DNA of 64,000 bases. It comes from an uncultured Sunxiuqinia sp. (GTDB taxonomy: Bacteria; Bacteroidota; Bacteroidia; Bacteroidales; Prolixibacteraceae). Below the pieces are notes generated by a model. The model searched no databases. It saw only the letters and a list, made by a program, of their open reading frames with translations, and was not told the origin of the DNA. Each line of letters opens with the position of its first letter. Positions within the stretch are counted from its first letter, which is position 1. Location: NCBI RefSeq assembly GCF_963678245.1, contig NZ_OY782770.1, positions 682,001-746,000 of the forward strand, written 5' to 3'. Made by a program: the position numbers and the translations under genes. Positions 37,077 through 46,016 of this stretch are shown here, piece by piece.

Positions 37077-37610
37077 CTACTTTCCTTGCCCCTTGAAGTA
37101 ATCATTTTTATCGGCAAACAACACGTTGAATGTCGTTAAACTTCCATATGCCCGGGTAATGTACTGTTGCAAATGCACCTTATCTTCATCATCCAACTTC
37201 GAATGGCTGTTGATATTTTGTTCCAACACCCGAAGCCGATCGCGCAGCATCACGATTTTGTGAAAGAAGCCATCAATCGGTATTTCTTTTGACTGTAAAT
37301 CCGGATTGCCGGGTTTCATTTCCAGCGTGCCGTCTTTCCATTTCTCGGCCATCTTTACCGTATGCGTAATTCCCTGGTACTTGTCCATCACAAAGGTGAT
37401 CACTTCTTCAATTTCTTCTAATGAAAGTCCGGTTCTTGGCTCGGAATCGGCTGGTACCTCAACTACATCCAAGTCGGGATTATACTTACTCATTTCAGAT
37501 TTCCCGCCCCGCTCAAAAAAGATTTCATAAATCGTCAAATGCGATCGGGCAATTATTCCTTCACCATATACGGGGTGCGATACTCGTGTGCCTACTGCTA
37601 ATTCATTCAT
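37077..37610 (-). CDS. Hypothetical protein with CarD/Tudor-like N-terminus
   Basis: From the ATG at 37610 the protein has 178 residues. The N-terminus (VGTRVSHPVYGEGIIARSHL) resembles the CarD/TRCF or Tudor-like fold that binds RNA polymerase or RNA. The C-terminal two thirds are helical (GFFHKIVMLRDRLRVLEQNI). A TTG 12 codons up is a less likely start. Its 5' portion and upstream region are duplicated at 40273-40440, where a truncated copy of the gene remains. The role is unknown. Confidence 0.75.
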   Translation of the reverse strand: MNELAVGTRVSHPVYGEGIIARSHLTIYEIFFERGGKSEMSKYNPDLDVVEVPADSEPRTGLSLEEIEEVITFVMDKYQGITHTVKMAEKWKDGTLEMKPGNPDLQSKEIPIDGFFHKIVMLRDRLRVLEQNINSHSKLDDEDKVHLQQYITRAYGSLTTFNVLFADKNDYFKGQGK

Positions 37611-38172
37611 GATTGTCGATTTTATTTCGGAAGATGAAAATAACAAAATCAGCGAAAATATTTTCAGAAAGGGGGTAAAAAGTGAATATCAACCAAACCA
37701 AGCGCAATTCAAGAAAGACTCGCGCTGCAGCGGAGGCGAAAAAACAGTTTGCCTGGAATAATCTGAACAAAATTTCATTTCTTCTTGATTTTATTTTAAA
37801 AAACTTGTATTATTCAAAAGTAAATATTATAAAATCAGTGTCATGAAACGCCTATTACTTATATCTTATCTGTTTTGTATTTATGGGAATATAAGCACTA
37901 TAGCCAGAAACCATAGGGATGATGCTTCTCTTCCTAATCAGATGTATAATTTTTTCACTGAAATATTACATACCAACTATAAAATTGAAGATGAAGCCAA
38001 GTTGTACGAAACATTTTTGAATGACTATTTTGAATATTATCAGCATATAACCATCAATAAAAAAATAGGCTTTTTAGACTCTATCGATACTGAAAAATTA
38101 CATAAAATTAACCAATTGCTTTTCATTCGCGACAGGCAGCATTATTACCGTTTCTATAGTGAAGTAATTGAA
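37483..38172. repeat. Direct repeat copy 1 (about 690 bp)
   Basis: This block is repeated at 40273-40962, shifted by exactly 2,790 bp with no visible indel. It covers the 5' part of the CarD-like gene, the divergent intergenic region and the first ~110 codons of the 37843 gene. The first ~190 bases are identical; substitutions appear further on. Similarity ends at the same codon region in both downstream genes. Confidence 0.93.
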
Positions 38173-38262
38173 AGAAAAGGTAAAAAAAATAGATTTCAAA
38201 CCGAATATGCAGCAACTTTTACTAAAGTAGGCGATAATCTGTGGAAAGTTTTTATACCATAA
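37843..38262 (+). CDS. Secreted protein with short variable tail (copy 1)
   Basis: The 139-residue product has a signal peptide (MKRLLLISYLFCIYGNISTIA). The following part (PNQMYNFFTEILHTNYKIED and LYETFLNDYFEYYQH) is nearly identical to the 40633 protein up to SEVIE near residue 109. After that the tail differs: RKGKKNRFQTEYAATFTKVG, ending in NLWKVFIP. The two copies keep similar DNA for some 30 bases in a shifted frame before diverging. The tail resembles the end of a toxin tip domain because an immunity-like gene follows three bases after its stop. I do not recognise the family. Confidence 0.7.
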   Translation: MKRLLLISYLFCIYGNISTIARNHRDDASLPNQMYNFFTEILHTNYKIEDEAKLYETFLNDYFEYYQHITINKKIGFLDSIDTEKLHKINQLLFIRDRQHYYRFYSEVIERKGKKNRFQTEYAATFTKVGDNLWKVFIP

Positions 38263-38265
38263 ACG

Positions 38266-38586
38266 ATGAAAATCTATAATAAATATACTCAAGAAGCAAA
38301 CAGTTACTTTTTAGAATGTTTTAAAGACGCATTTCTAATTGAAGAGAAAAGCCCAGAAAACAATTTTTTCTGGCAACTAACTTTTAAAGTTGGTTCTTAT
38401 ACCGTCTATATTAATTCAGAATATGGATATATCGGGTTTCAGGTACTTACAGCTTCAAACATGAATTTAAGTATCCGATCTAGAAATGCTGAGGTTTTTA
38501 GCAATTCTTTAAAAACCAACATTGAGAACATTCATCTTATTATTGACTTCCTCTTTAATCACAAGGACGAAATTTTCAAAGAATAA
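38266..38586 (+). CDS. Immunity-like small protein 1
   Basis: The 106-residue protein has no signal peptide. It is acidic and shows beta strands in its middle (FWQLTFKVGSYTVYINSEYG). It ends NIHLIIDFLFNHKDEIFKE, like the protein encoded at 38765-39073, which ends ENIDFLFDFLSAHKDKIFKE. Its start follows the stop of the preceding gene closely. Size, position and divergence fit immunity proteins of polymorphic toxin systems, but no family was recognised. Confidence 0.6.
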   Translation: MKIYNKYTQEANSYFLECFKDAFLIEEKSPENNFFWQLTFKVGSYTVYINSEYGYIGFQVLTASNMNLSIRSRNAEVFSNSLKTNIENIHLIIDFLFNHKDEIFKE

Positions 38587-38758
38587 ACTATTTATTGACG
38601 ATGCATTAAGTGAGGGCAATACAATCTATTTGTCACACGATCCAAACAATCCCCTAATAAGGGACGGTTACTATAAAATGGAATTAGATTATATTGAAAA
38701 CGAATTACGGGGGAAAATAGAAAAAATTAGTCCAGACTTATGGATTGTAAAATTTTGA
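38585..38758 (+). pseudogene. Orphan C-terminal fragment, possible toxin-tip remnant
   Basis: From about 38585 the frame reads KLFIDDALSEGNTIYLSHDP and ends YIENELRGKIEKISPDLW then IVKF. It has no start codon of its own except ones inside the preceding gene in another frame. The end (DLWIVKF) recalls the copy-1 tail end (NLWKVFIP). An immunity-like gene follows six bases after the stop. This is the pattern of an orphan toxin tip with its own immunity gene. It is inference from layout; no domain was recognised. Confidence 0.5.
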
Positions 38759-38764
38759 TATAAT

Positions 38765-39073
38765 ATGGAATACTTCGAATGTAATTATAGCGAGAGCAAA
38801 GTAGAGCAGTTATTCAATGAGGCTACTCTTATCGAAAAAAAACAAAGAAGCGGAAATGGTCAATGGGTTTTAAACTTTAAACTCAATGAGACTTTTAAGC
38901 TATACCTTAGTTCCGATAGGGGAATCATGGATGTTTACATAACAAAGAACGACCAACCCATAGAATTCATGTTAAAATTTTCTCAAATCCGAGAGCTAGA
39001 TACAAAGAAAGAAAACATTGATTTTCTATTTGATTTTTTATCTGCTCACAAGGACAAAATTTTCAAAGAATAG
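38765..39073 (+). CDS. Immunity-like small protein 2
   Basis: The 102-residue protein is a distant relative of the one at 38266-38586, with the same C-terminal helix and an almost identical last 30 bases of DNA. It starts MEYFECNYSESKVEQLF and has a central beta stretch (GQWVLNFKLNETFKLYL). It has no signal peptide. The DNA that follows its stop changes at once to an unrelated gene fragment, so a recombination junction lies near 39075. Confidence 0.6.
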   Translation: MEYFECNYSESKVEQLFNEATLIEKKQRSGNGQWVLNFKLNETFKLYLSSDRGIMDVYITKNDQPIEFMLKFSQIRELDTKKENIDFLFDFLSAHKDKIFKE

Positions 39074-39078
39074 ACTAA

Positions 39079-40183
39079 TTTTTACCGTTTTTGCTCCCTA
39101 TTGCCATTGCTCTGCTCGGAGGTTCTTACCTTCTTTATCAACAAAAGAAAGATTCAGCAAACGGCCGGCTATTAATCTGGCAGGTTTCGTGGGAAATGAT
39201 CAAAGACAAACCACTGCTAGGACATGGTTATAGGGCATTTCAAGCGAAATACATGGATCATCAGGCCATATATTTCAAAAACTATCCTAATTCAAGACTG
39301 TCAATTTTGGCCGATAATGTGAAACATCCGTTTAACGAGTTTCTGAAAGTAACGGTCGAATTTGGACTGGGAGGCTTATTACTTGTATTGGCGTTTTTTT
39401 CTGGTATTATCTATACAGGCACCAGACAAAAAGATAATCCTAAAAGCCTGGCATTTAGCGGACTTTCGATTTTATTTGTACTCGCGTGCTTTTCGTAACC
39501 TTTTCAATATCCATCGAGTTGGTTAATGTTCGCCTTCTATCTATCGCTCTTACTTCCTGAAAAAAAAATTCACAATCGGCGATTCAATAGTTAGCGTAGG
39601 CTTGCACGGAATATTGGCAAGCGCTTCATTACTGGGAATCATTTACGTATTTCTACAAGTGCAGTCAGAAATGAAATGGAAGGAAATAGCTACGAAATCG
39701 CTAAACGGGAAAACGGAGGAAATGCTCCCTGAATACGAAAAACTATACCGGAATTCGCTGTTAAAAAAGCACCCCTTCTTTCTGTATAACTATGGGGCCG
39801 AACTCAACTATGCGGAACAATATGCCCGGAGCACTGCAATACTAGTTGTATGTCAAAAAAAATTTAATGATTATGACTTGCAAATGCTATTGGCCGACAA
39901 TTATGAGCAAACAGGCGAAACAGAATTAGCAATACAACAGTTTGACCGCGCAGCGAATATGATCCCTTGCCGCTTTCTGCCGCTATATCGAATTTTTAAA
40001 ATCTATAAACAAAGCGACAATATTGAAAAAGCCAAAAAATATGCCAGATTACTGGTGTGTAAACAGATAAAAATCCCCTCACCAACAGTAAAGGCAATAA
40101 AACTGGAAGCCAAAAAATTTTTAATATCCCTGAACAGTAACTTCTCGGCCAACCTGCCTCCAAACACATCCTCCGACTATTAA
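39079..40183 (+). pseudogene. Truncated, frameshifted O-antigen ligase-like gene with TPR tail
   Basis: The fragment begins in a membrane helix (LPIAIALLGGSYLLYQ) and shows the Wzy_C/O-antigen ligase signature (GRLLIWQVSWEMIKDKPLLG, then HGYRAF and HPFNEFLKVTVEFGLGG). After LACFS the frame is lost near 39497 by an extra base; in the shifted frame it continues YPFQYPSSWLMFAFYLSLLL. A second shift falls in the A run near 39562-39570. After it the frame reads VGLHGILASASLLGIIYVFL and a TPR region (LLADNYEQTGETELAIQQFD) to the stop at 40183. The 5' half of the gene is missing. Confidence 0.82.
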
Positions 40184-40229
40184 TCAATAATAAACAGAGG
40201 CCATATTATCCATGGATCTATAGCTAAGA

Positions 40230-40400
40230 TTAATGCTCATCTGACTTGGTCTTCAGCCTAAGGTCTTCGTTGTACTTACTCATTTCAGATTTCCCGCCCC
40301 GCTCAAAAAAGATTTCATAAATCGTCAAATGCGATCGGGCAATTATTCCTTCACCATATACGGGGTGCGATACTCGTGTGCCTACTGCTAATTCATTCAT
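40230..40400 (-). pseudogene. Truncated copy of the CarD-like gene
   Basis: The first 44 residues match the protein encoded at 37077-37610 (VGTRVSHPVYGEGIIARSHL). After KYN the sequence changes to an unrelated tail (EDLRLKTKSDEH) and stops. The truncation point coincides with the left edge of the second repeat copy at 40273, so it arose from the duplication. Confidence 0.85.
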
Positions 40401-40962
40401 GATTGTCGATTTTATTTCGGAAGATGAAAATAACAAAATCAGCGAAAATATCTTCAGAAAGGGGTTAAAAAGTGAATATCAACCAAACCAAGTGCAATCC
40501 AAGAAAGATTCGCGCTGCAGCGGGGGCGAAAAAACAGTTTGTCAGGAATAAATTGAACAAAATCTCACTTCTTCTTGATTTTATTTTACTAAACTTGTAT
40601 TATTCAAAGGTGAACATTGTAAAATCACTGTCATGAAACATCTATTACTTATATCTTATCTATGCTGTATTTATGGAAATATGAACATTATAGCCAGCGA
40701 TAATAGGGTTGATACGTCTCTTCCTAAGCAGATGTACAAATTTTTCACTGAAACATTACATACCAACTACAAAATTGAAGATGAAGCTAAGTTGTACGAA
40801 ACATTTTTGAATGACTATTTTGAATATTATCAGCATATAAACATCAATAAGAAAATAGGCTTTTTAGACTCTATCGATACTGAAAAGTTACATAAAATTA
40901 ATCAATTGCTTTTCATTCGAGACAGGCAGCATTATTACCGTTTTTATAGTGAAGTAATTGAA
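40273..40962. repeat. Direct repeat copy 2 (about 690 bp)
   Basis: This is the second copy of the 37483-38172 block. It carries the 5' end of the truncated CarD-like gene and the front part of the gene at 40633. Confidence 0.93.
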
Positions 40963-41337
40963 GAGAAAGATGAAAAATTAGATTTCAAACGGAGCGATAG
41001 GCCAACAGTAGGGGTTGATACTGCTATTATGTTCGGACCTACCATAACAAAACAAGATATGGTTTTTGACAGTTTTTTTGAATCGCACAATGTCGTCATG
41101 AGTCAGGAATTTACTGACTCTTTATATCCCCAAGATAGTAAAACGGCTTCTTACTTAAAAAAACGGCTCAACCAAGACTTATACTTCTCTTTTATCAATT
41201 TTGCGCAGTTTTTTGTTGTGTCCGATGCCAAATCTGAATTAAACGAAAAGCAAGTTCGGTTACTCGTTGCAATAATCTTTTGGAAACTCCTTTGCTTACA
41301 GGCAGGGCAGGATTTTCACCAGAAAGTTTCCTTATAA
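40633..41337 (+). CDS. Secreted protein with long variable tail (copy 2)
   Basis: The 234-residue protein shares signal peptide and N-terminal ~110 residues with the 37843 protein, and then continues with a different C-terminal region of about 125 residues (EKDEKLDFKRSDRPTVGVD to AIIFWKLLCLQAGQDFHQ). Because it is the longer form, it may be the ancestral one. I do not recognise the fold. A shared front with exchangeable ends is typical of polymorphic secreted toxins, though this protein is small and lacks a known carrier domain. Confidence 0.7.
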   Translation: MKHLLLISYLCCIYGNMNIIASDNRVDTSLPKQMYKFFTETLHTNYKIEDEAKLYETFLNDYFEYYQHININKKIGFLDSIDTEKLHKINQLLFIRDRQHYYRFYSEVIEEKDEKLDFKRSDRPTVGVDTAIMFGPTITKQDMVFDSFFESHNVVMSQEFTDSLYPQDSKTASYLKKRLNQDLYFSFINFAQFFVVSDAKSELNEKQVRLLVAIIFWKLLCLQAGQDFHQKVSL

Positions 41338-41433
41338 AAGCCGTATATGAAACCAAGCTCATGTACTGTCAAAGGATACTGACCCTATTTCTTGATCTAC
41401 TTTGTCTCATCTTGGGTGAAACTATAATTTAAA

Positions 41434-41805
41434 ATGAACATGAAATTAGCAATTGTTGTCATGATGTGCATTTTGGGATTAGCAGGATGTACAAGCAAAA
41501 ATCACACTAGTGTAATTTTAAAATACGACTCAAAAAACAATAAACTTAAAGTTTCTCGAACTGAATCAGCTCGAAATTTATCGAAGCTGAAAACAAAGGC
41601 ACATAGAGACACCTTGGAATTGTTCGTATTTGATAAACCTTTTTTTCTAACATTTTCGAAAGAAAAAAAGAAATTGTTTGAATTTGAGCTTATCATCCCC
41701 GATTCAACTAGAGTTATTAAATATGGCAGAAATACGTTTACCCTAGAAGAGCTTCAATCGAAATATGGAGAATTCGTTTACCCAAATAGAACGGAAAAGC
41801 CTTGA
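41434..41805 (+). CDS. Small lipoprotein
   Basis: The 123-residue protein has a lipoprotein signal (MCILGLAGCTSK, Cys at about residue 19). The rest is basic and hydrophilic (KYDSKNNKLKVSRTESARNL, FDKPFFLTFSKEKKKLFEF). I do not recognise it. It lies at the edge of the duplicated region and may belong to that accessory block. Confidence 0.6.
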   Translation: MNMKLAIVVMMCILGLAGCTSKNHTSVILKYDSKNNKLKVSRTESARNLSKLKTKAHRDTLELFVFDKPFFLTFSKEKKKLFEFELIIPDSTRVIKYGRNTFTLEELQSKYGEFVYPNRTEKP

Positions 41806-41997
41806 CGTCGGCTCTCTGTCGCCCGCTACCATCTTTACTGGCAGTGAATCTCTCTTCTCTGGTAAATCTATACACTCATATGAAGTCTTCTGCTTTTAAA
41901 CAAGCCTGAATAAAACTTCGATTATCACGTAATCAAAGCAGTGTTTTGTTGAAATACGAACCAAGTCAAAAAACATAACCTTGGAACGGTTAAAAGC

Positions 41998-42033
41998 AAA
42001 AAGTCTCATGCTGTCAGGAGCATGAGACTTTTT
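41998..42033 (-). terminator. Terminator of the 2-oxoacid dehydrogenase operon
   Basis: AAAAAGTCTCATGCT pairs with AGCATGAGACTTTTT around a six-base loop. It lies just after the stop codon of the E1 gene on the minus strand. Confidence 0.9.
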
Positions 42034-42055
42034 AGATTTGATGGAAAAAGAAAAA

Positions 42056-44527
42056 TTATATGCCTAATTTGTTCCTGCGAATTTGTTCGGGTTCGGTGAA
42101 GTTGTTTTTCACCACGTGTCCTTTCAGCGGAACAATTTTCTCATGAATGGCATCGATGATCCATTCGGCTTGTGGGAAGAATGCATCTTCCAACTCGTAG
42201 GCTGGTGTAATCCAGTTACGCGAACCAACCACCACAGGAGGAGCATCCAGCTCATCGAATGCCAGCTCGGTAATGGTCGAAGCCATTTCCTTCATAAACG
42301 AACCGCGGGCAGTCGCATCGCCTGTAATAACGATCCGGCCTGTTTTCTTCAACGATTCAATCACCGGCTCATAATTAAATGGCACCAATGAGCGGGCATC
42401 AATTATTTCAGCACTCATACCGTATTTTTCCTGCAACTTATCAGCCGCTTCCAACACGCGGTACAGTGTGGCACCAATACTCAAAATGGTTACATCTTTC
42501 CCTTCGCGTTTCACATCGGGCTCGCCAAAAGGAATTTCGTAATAACCTTCAGGCACGCCACCTTCGTGGAACTGCTCGCCAATATCGTAAATGCGCTGAC
42601 TTTCGAAGAAAATAACCGGGTCGGTTCCCTGAAGTGCTGAGTTCATTAAGCCTTTTGCGTCGTATGGCGTGGCAGGGAAAACAACTTTCAATCCAGGAAT
42701 GTGTGCTGGTAAAGCTGTCCAATCCTGTGAGTGCTGTGCACCGTATTTCGAACCTACTGATACGCGGATTACGACCGGCATTTTGATCACGTTACCACTC
42801 ATAGCCTGCCACTTTGGTAACTGGTTAAACACCTCATCACCAGCACGACCAAGGAAGTCACAGTACATGATCTCGGGAATCACCCGACCACCACACATCG
42901 CATACCCAATGGCTGTACCCACAATAGAAGCCTCAGATATGGGTGAGTTGAACAAACGATGATAAGGCAAAGCCTCTGTTAATCCACGATAAACGGCAAA
43001 AGCGCCACCCCAGTCGCGATTTTCCTCACCATAAGCAATCAATGTTGGATCTTTATAGAAACGATCAGCAATGGCTTCGAACAGACCATCGCGCAAACCA
43101 TATTGTTTAATTTTTGAGAATGGCTTGCCATCTTTATCAAAGGCAAAGCGCTCCTTCTTTTGCAACTGTTTCACGCGTGGGTTTTCCTCCAACGGATGGT
43201 TCACTTCTGCCTCACGGCCTTCTTCCATACTATCTGCCGGAGAATCGGAGAACATCATCTCACCAATCAACTCAGGATTTTTCTCCATATCCATTAGCGG
43301 TGAAACCTTTTCGTCGATTGCTAATTTCAATCCCCAGGTCATCAAATCGGTGTTACCTGTATTGATCTTGCTCAGTTCATCTTTGGTGGCGATTCCGGCA
43401 TCAACCAGTTCTTTCCCAAACCAAATGATAGAGTCAACCGCTTGCCAGGCTTCAATTTCCTCTTTTGAACGATACGAAGAGGCATCGGATGGCGAGTGTC
43501 CGCTGAAACGGTAAGTCAGAATATCCAGCAATACCGGTCCGCGTTTTTCTTTCAATATTTCACGCTTGCGCGTGTACGCATCAATCACAGCCAATGGATT
43601 GTATCCATCTACACGCTCTGCATGCATCTGATCTCTGTTCACGCCAGCACCAATACGAGCAGCAATGTCGTACCCCATGGTTTCTCCACAGGTTTGTCCG
43701 CCCATACCGTATTGGTTGTTCATTACATTGACGATCAAAGGCAGGCCACCTTTCATATCGCCTTCCCACAATTGGGTAAACTGATCCATCGAAGCAAAAG
43801 TCAACCCTTCCCATACCGGGCCACAAGCCATGGAGGCATCACCAATGTTAGCAACCACAATACCGTCTTTGCGGTTTACTTTCTTGTAAAGTGCTGCACC
43901 AACAGCAATATCTCCCGAACCACCTACAATGGCATTGTTTGGGTACACTCCAAATGGCGTAAAGAAAGCGTGCATAGATCCACCCAGTCCGCGGTTAAAA
44001 CCCGTTTCGCGGGCAAAGATTTCAGCGAGCGTTCCGTAAATCAGGAAGCGAATAGCCAGTTCCTTGGTGGTTCCTTTAAAATTGGCTTTCACCGGAGCAA
44101 ATGTTTTCCCGTCGAAGTGATTTTCCATCACCTCAGTCAGCTGTTCGTCGCTCAGTTTGTGGATGGCCGATAACCCTTTAGCCAGGATTTCGCCATGCGA
44201 GCGGTGCGACCCAAAAATAAAGTCCTCAACACCCAAGGTGTAAGCCATACCTACGGCAGCCGCTTCCTGTCCGATGGACAAGTGAGCCGGCCCCGGGTGG
44301 TTGTACGGGACTCCATTATATTCACTTTTGATTTTGATTTCATTCAACATCGTTTCAAACTCACGAATGACAGCCATGTCGTGATAAATACGAAGGAAAT
44401 CTTCTTTCGAGAAATTGGCTTTTTCCTCTTCAATACTTTTATTGTATTGGTTGACAGGAATTGGGTTGAAGGTCACTTCACCAGCTTTCCGGACATCTTT
44501 TGGATCAATAAATTGTACTTTTGGCAT
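42056..44527 (-). CDS. 2-oxoacid dehydrogenase E1, alpha-beta fusion
   Basis: E1 decarboxylates a 2-oxoacid with thiamine diphosphate and passes the acyl group to the lipoyl arm of E2. The 823-residue protein fuses both subunits. The alpha part (about 40-430) has GSHRSHGEILAKGL and the TPP motif GDASMACGPVWEGL, then NNQYGMGG. The beta part (about 480-823) has GLFEAIADRFYKDPTLIAYG, FNSPISEASIVGTAIGYAMC and SLVPFNYEPVIESLKKTGRI. The substrate may be pyruvate or a branched-chain oxoacid; the sequence does not decide. It is the third gene of the E2-E3-E1 operon. Confidence 0.92.
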   Translation of the reverse strand: MPKVQFIDPKDVRKAGEVTFNPIPVNQYNKSIEEEKANFSKEDFLRIYHDMAVIREFETMLNEIKIKSEYNGVPYNHPGPAHLSIGQEAAAVGMAYTLGVEDFIFGSHRSHGEILAKGLSAIHKLSDEQLTEVMENHFDGKTFAPVKANFKGTTKELAIRFLIYGTLAEIFARETGFNRGLGGSMHAFFTPFGVYPNNAIVGGSGDIAVGAALYKKVNRKDGIVVANIGDASMACGPVWEGLTFASMDQFTQLWEGDMKGGLPLIVNVMNNQYGMGGQTCGETMGYDIAARIGAGVNRDQMHAERVDGYNPLAVIDAYTRKREILKEKRGPVLLDILTYRFSGHSPSDASSYRSKEEIEAWQAVDSIIWFGKELVDAGIATKDELSKINTGNTDLMTWGLKLAIDEKVSPLMDMEKNPELIGEMMFSDSPADSMEEGREAEVNHPLEENPRVKQLQKKERFAFDKDGKPFSKIKQYGLRDGLFEAIADRFYKDPTLIAYGEENRDWGGAFAVYRGLTEALPYHRLFNSPISEASIVGTAIGYAMCGGRVIPEIMYCDFLGRAGDEVFNQLPKWQAMSGNVIKMPVVIRVSVGSKYGAQHSQDWTALPAHIPGLKVVFPATPYDAKGLMNSALQGTDPVIFFESQRIYDIGEQFHEGGVPEGYYEIPFGEPDVKREGKDVTILSIGATLYRVLEAADKLQEKYGMSAEIIDARSLVPFNYEPVIESLKKTGRIVITGDATARGSFMKEMASTITELAFDELDAPPVVVGSRNWITPAYELEDAFFPQAEWIIDAIHEKIVPLKGHVVKNNFTEPEQIRRNKLGI

Positions 44528-44554
44528 TATAATTAGATTTTCAGATAACAGATT

Positions 44555-45916
44555 TTAGAATTGAAAAATAGTTTCTTTGATGATTTCGCTTACGGTTGGG
44601 TGGGGGAAAACGATTTCCTCCACATCCTGCACGCGAAGTTGAGCTTCAATTAATGCACAGGCGCCCCAGATCATTTCGGAGCAGGCTCCTCCAACCATGT
44701 GAATCCCAAGGATCTCTTTATATTTTTTTCCGACAATCACTTTACAGAATCCATCCTTGCCTTCATTTTCAGCAATAAAACGCCCTGCATAAGCCATCGG
44801 CAGCTGACGGGTTTCCACTTCAATGCCCTTCGCTTTGGCTGCTGATTCAGTTAAGCCGACGCCTGCAATTTCGGGATGGGTGTAAACGACTCCCGGAATG
44901 GCGTTATAACGCATTACATCTCTACGACCAAACATGTGGTTAATGGCTACTTCGCCTTCGCGACTAGCTGTATGAGCTAACAGGGAGAATCCGGTTACAT
45001 CGCCTGCAGCATAAACATTGGGTACATTCGTCCTGCAATATTGGTCAATTTTCACACCGCCCCGAGCCAGCTCCACGCCAATATTTTCCAAACCAATCCC
45101 AGCAACATTCGCTTTTCGTCCGACAGAAAGCAGCACTTCTTCACCCGTAATTGAAAATACTTCACCAGCTTTTTCAAAAATAACTTCTTTACCTCTCAGC
45201 TCTGTTACTTTTGCATTCAGATGATAGTCAATTCCTCGTTTGGTGAAATCTTTGCGCACAAAAGCTGCAATGTCTTCATCCACTCCGGTCAGGATCTCGG
45301 GCAACATTTCAATCACGGTTACCTTTGTTCCCATGGCGTTGAAAAAATCGGCAAACTCAGTTCCGATAACACCGCCTCCAATAATCACCAAACTTTCGGG
45401 TAATTTCTTTAGCTGAAGAATTTCACGATTAGTCGTAACTACATTTTGATCTAACCCGGGGATTGGCGGCACTGCTGCTTCTGAGCCGGTGCAGATCAGC
45501 AAACGACTGGCTTGATATTCCTTACCATCAGTCGTTAATGTAATCACTTCAGCCCGTTTTTCTTTAATAACGGCTTCAGCCATCACTACTTCAGCCTTCA
45601 CGTGCTTCATTTTCGCGCCAACACCGGAAACCAGTTTGCGGACCACCTTATCTTTGCGCTTCATGATCTTTCCGAAATCGATAGAAATATCGGAGCCTAC
45701 ATTGATCCCGTACTTGCCGGCATCGTGGGCATTCTCCAACACTTTGGCAGAGTTCAAAAGCGTTTTGGTAGGAATGCAGCCTTCATTCAGACACACTCCT
45801 CCCAACGCTCTTTTGTCAAAAATTACTACGCGCATTCCTTTTGCTCCGGCGCGCTCGGCTGCAACATATCCGGCGGGACCACCGCCTAAGATTGCTATAT
45901 CGAACTTGTTACTCAT
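44555..45916 (-). CDS. lpdA: Dihydrolipoyl dehydrogenase (E3)
   Basis: E3 reoxidises the dihydrolipoyl arm and transfers electrons to NAD. The 453-residue protein has the FAD motif GGGPAGYVAAERAG, the redox disulfide Cys42 and Cys47 (GGVCLNEGCIPTK), the NAD-binding motif VIIGGGVIGTEFADFF, and the catalytic C-terminal histidine motif HPTVSE. It lies between the E2 and E1 genes in one operon, so it is the dedicated E3 of that complex. Confidence 0.96.
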   Translation of the reverse strand: MSNKFDIAILGGGPAGYVAAERAGAKGMRVVIFDKRALGGVCLNEGCIPTKTLLNSAKVLENAHDAGKYGINVGSDISIDFGKIMKRKDKVVRKLVSGVGAKMKHVKAEVVMAEAVIKEKRAEVITLTTDGKEYQASRLLICTGSEAAVPPIPGLDQNVVTTNREILQLKKLPESLVIIGGGVIGTEFADFFNAMGTKVTVIEMLPEILTGVDEDIAAFVRKDFTKRGIDYHLNAKVTELRGKEVIFEKAGEVFSITGEEVLLSVGRKANVAGIGLENIGVELARGGVKIDQYCRTNVPNVYAAGDVTGFSLLAHTASREGEVAINHMFGRRDVMRYNAIPGVVYTHPEIAGVGLTESAAKAKGIEVETRQLPMAYAGRFIAENEGKDGFCKVIVGKKYKEILGIHMVGGACSEMIWGACALIEAQLRVQDVEEIVFPHPTVSEIIKETIFQF

Positions 45917-46016
45917 TTTTTAGATTTTAGATTCAAGACTCAAGATACCAGACAAACAAAATCCCGACTTCGAGATGAAGCGTCTTGACTCTCGGCTCTC
46001 ATATCTTGATTCTTTA

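Noticed and set aside
41341-41433. Possible insertion-sequence end after the 40633 gene
   Set aside because: A segment resembling IS end sequences (GTCAAAGGATACTGACCC) was noted, but there is no transposase, inverted repeat partner or target duplication to support it.
43496-44173. Plus-strand open frame (225 codons) inside the E1 gene
   Set aside because: It is antisense to conserved E1 alpha sequence with TPP motifs, so it is a shadow.
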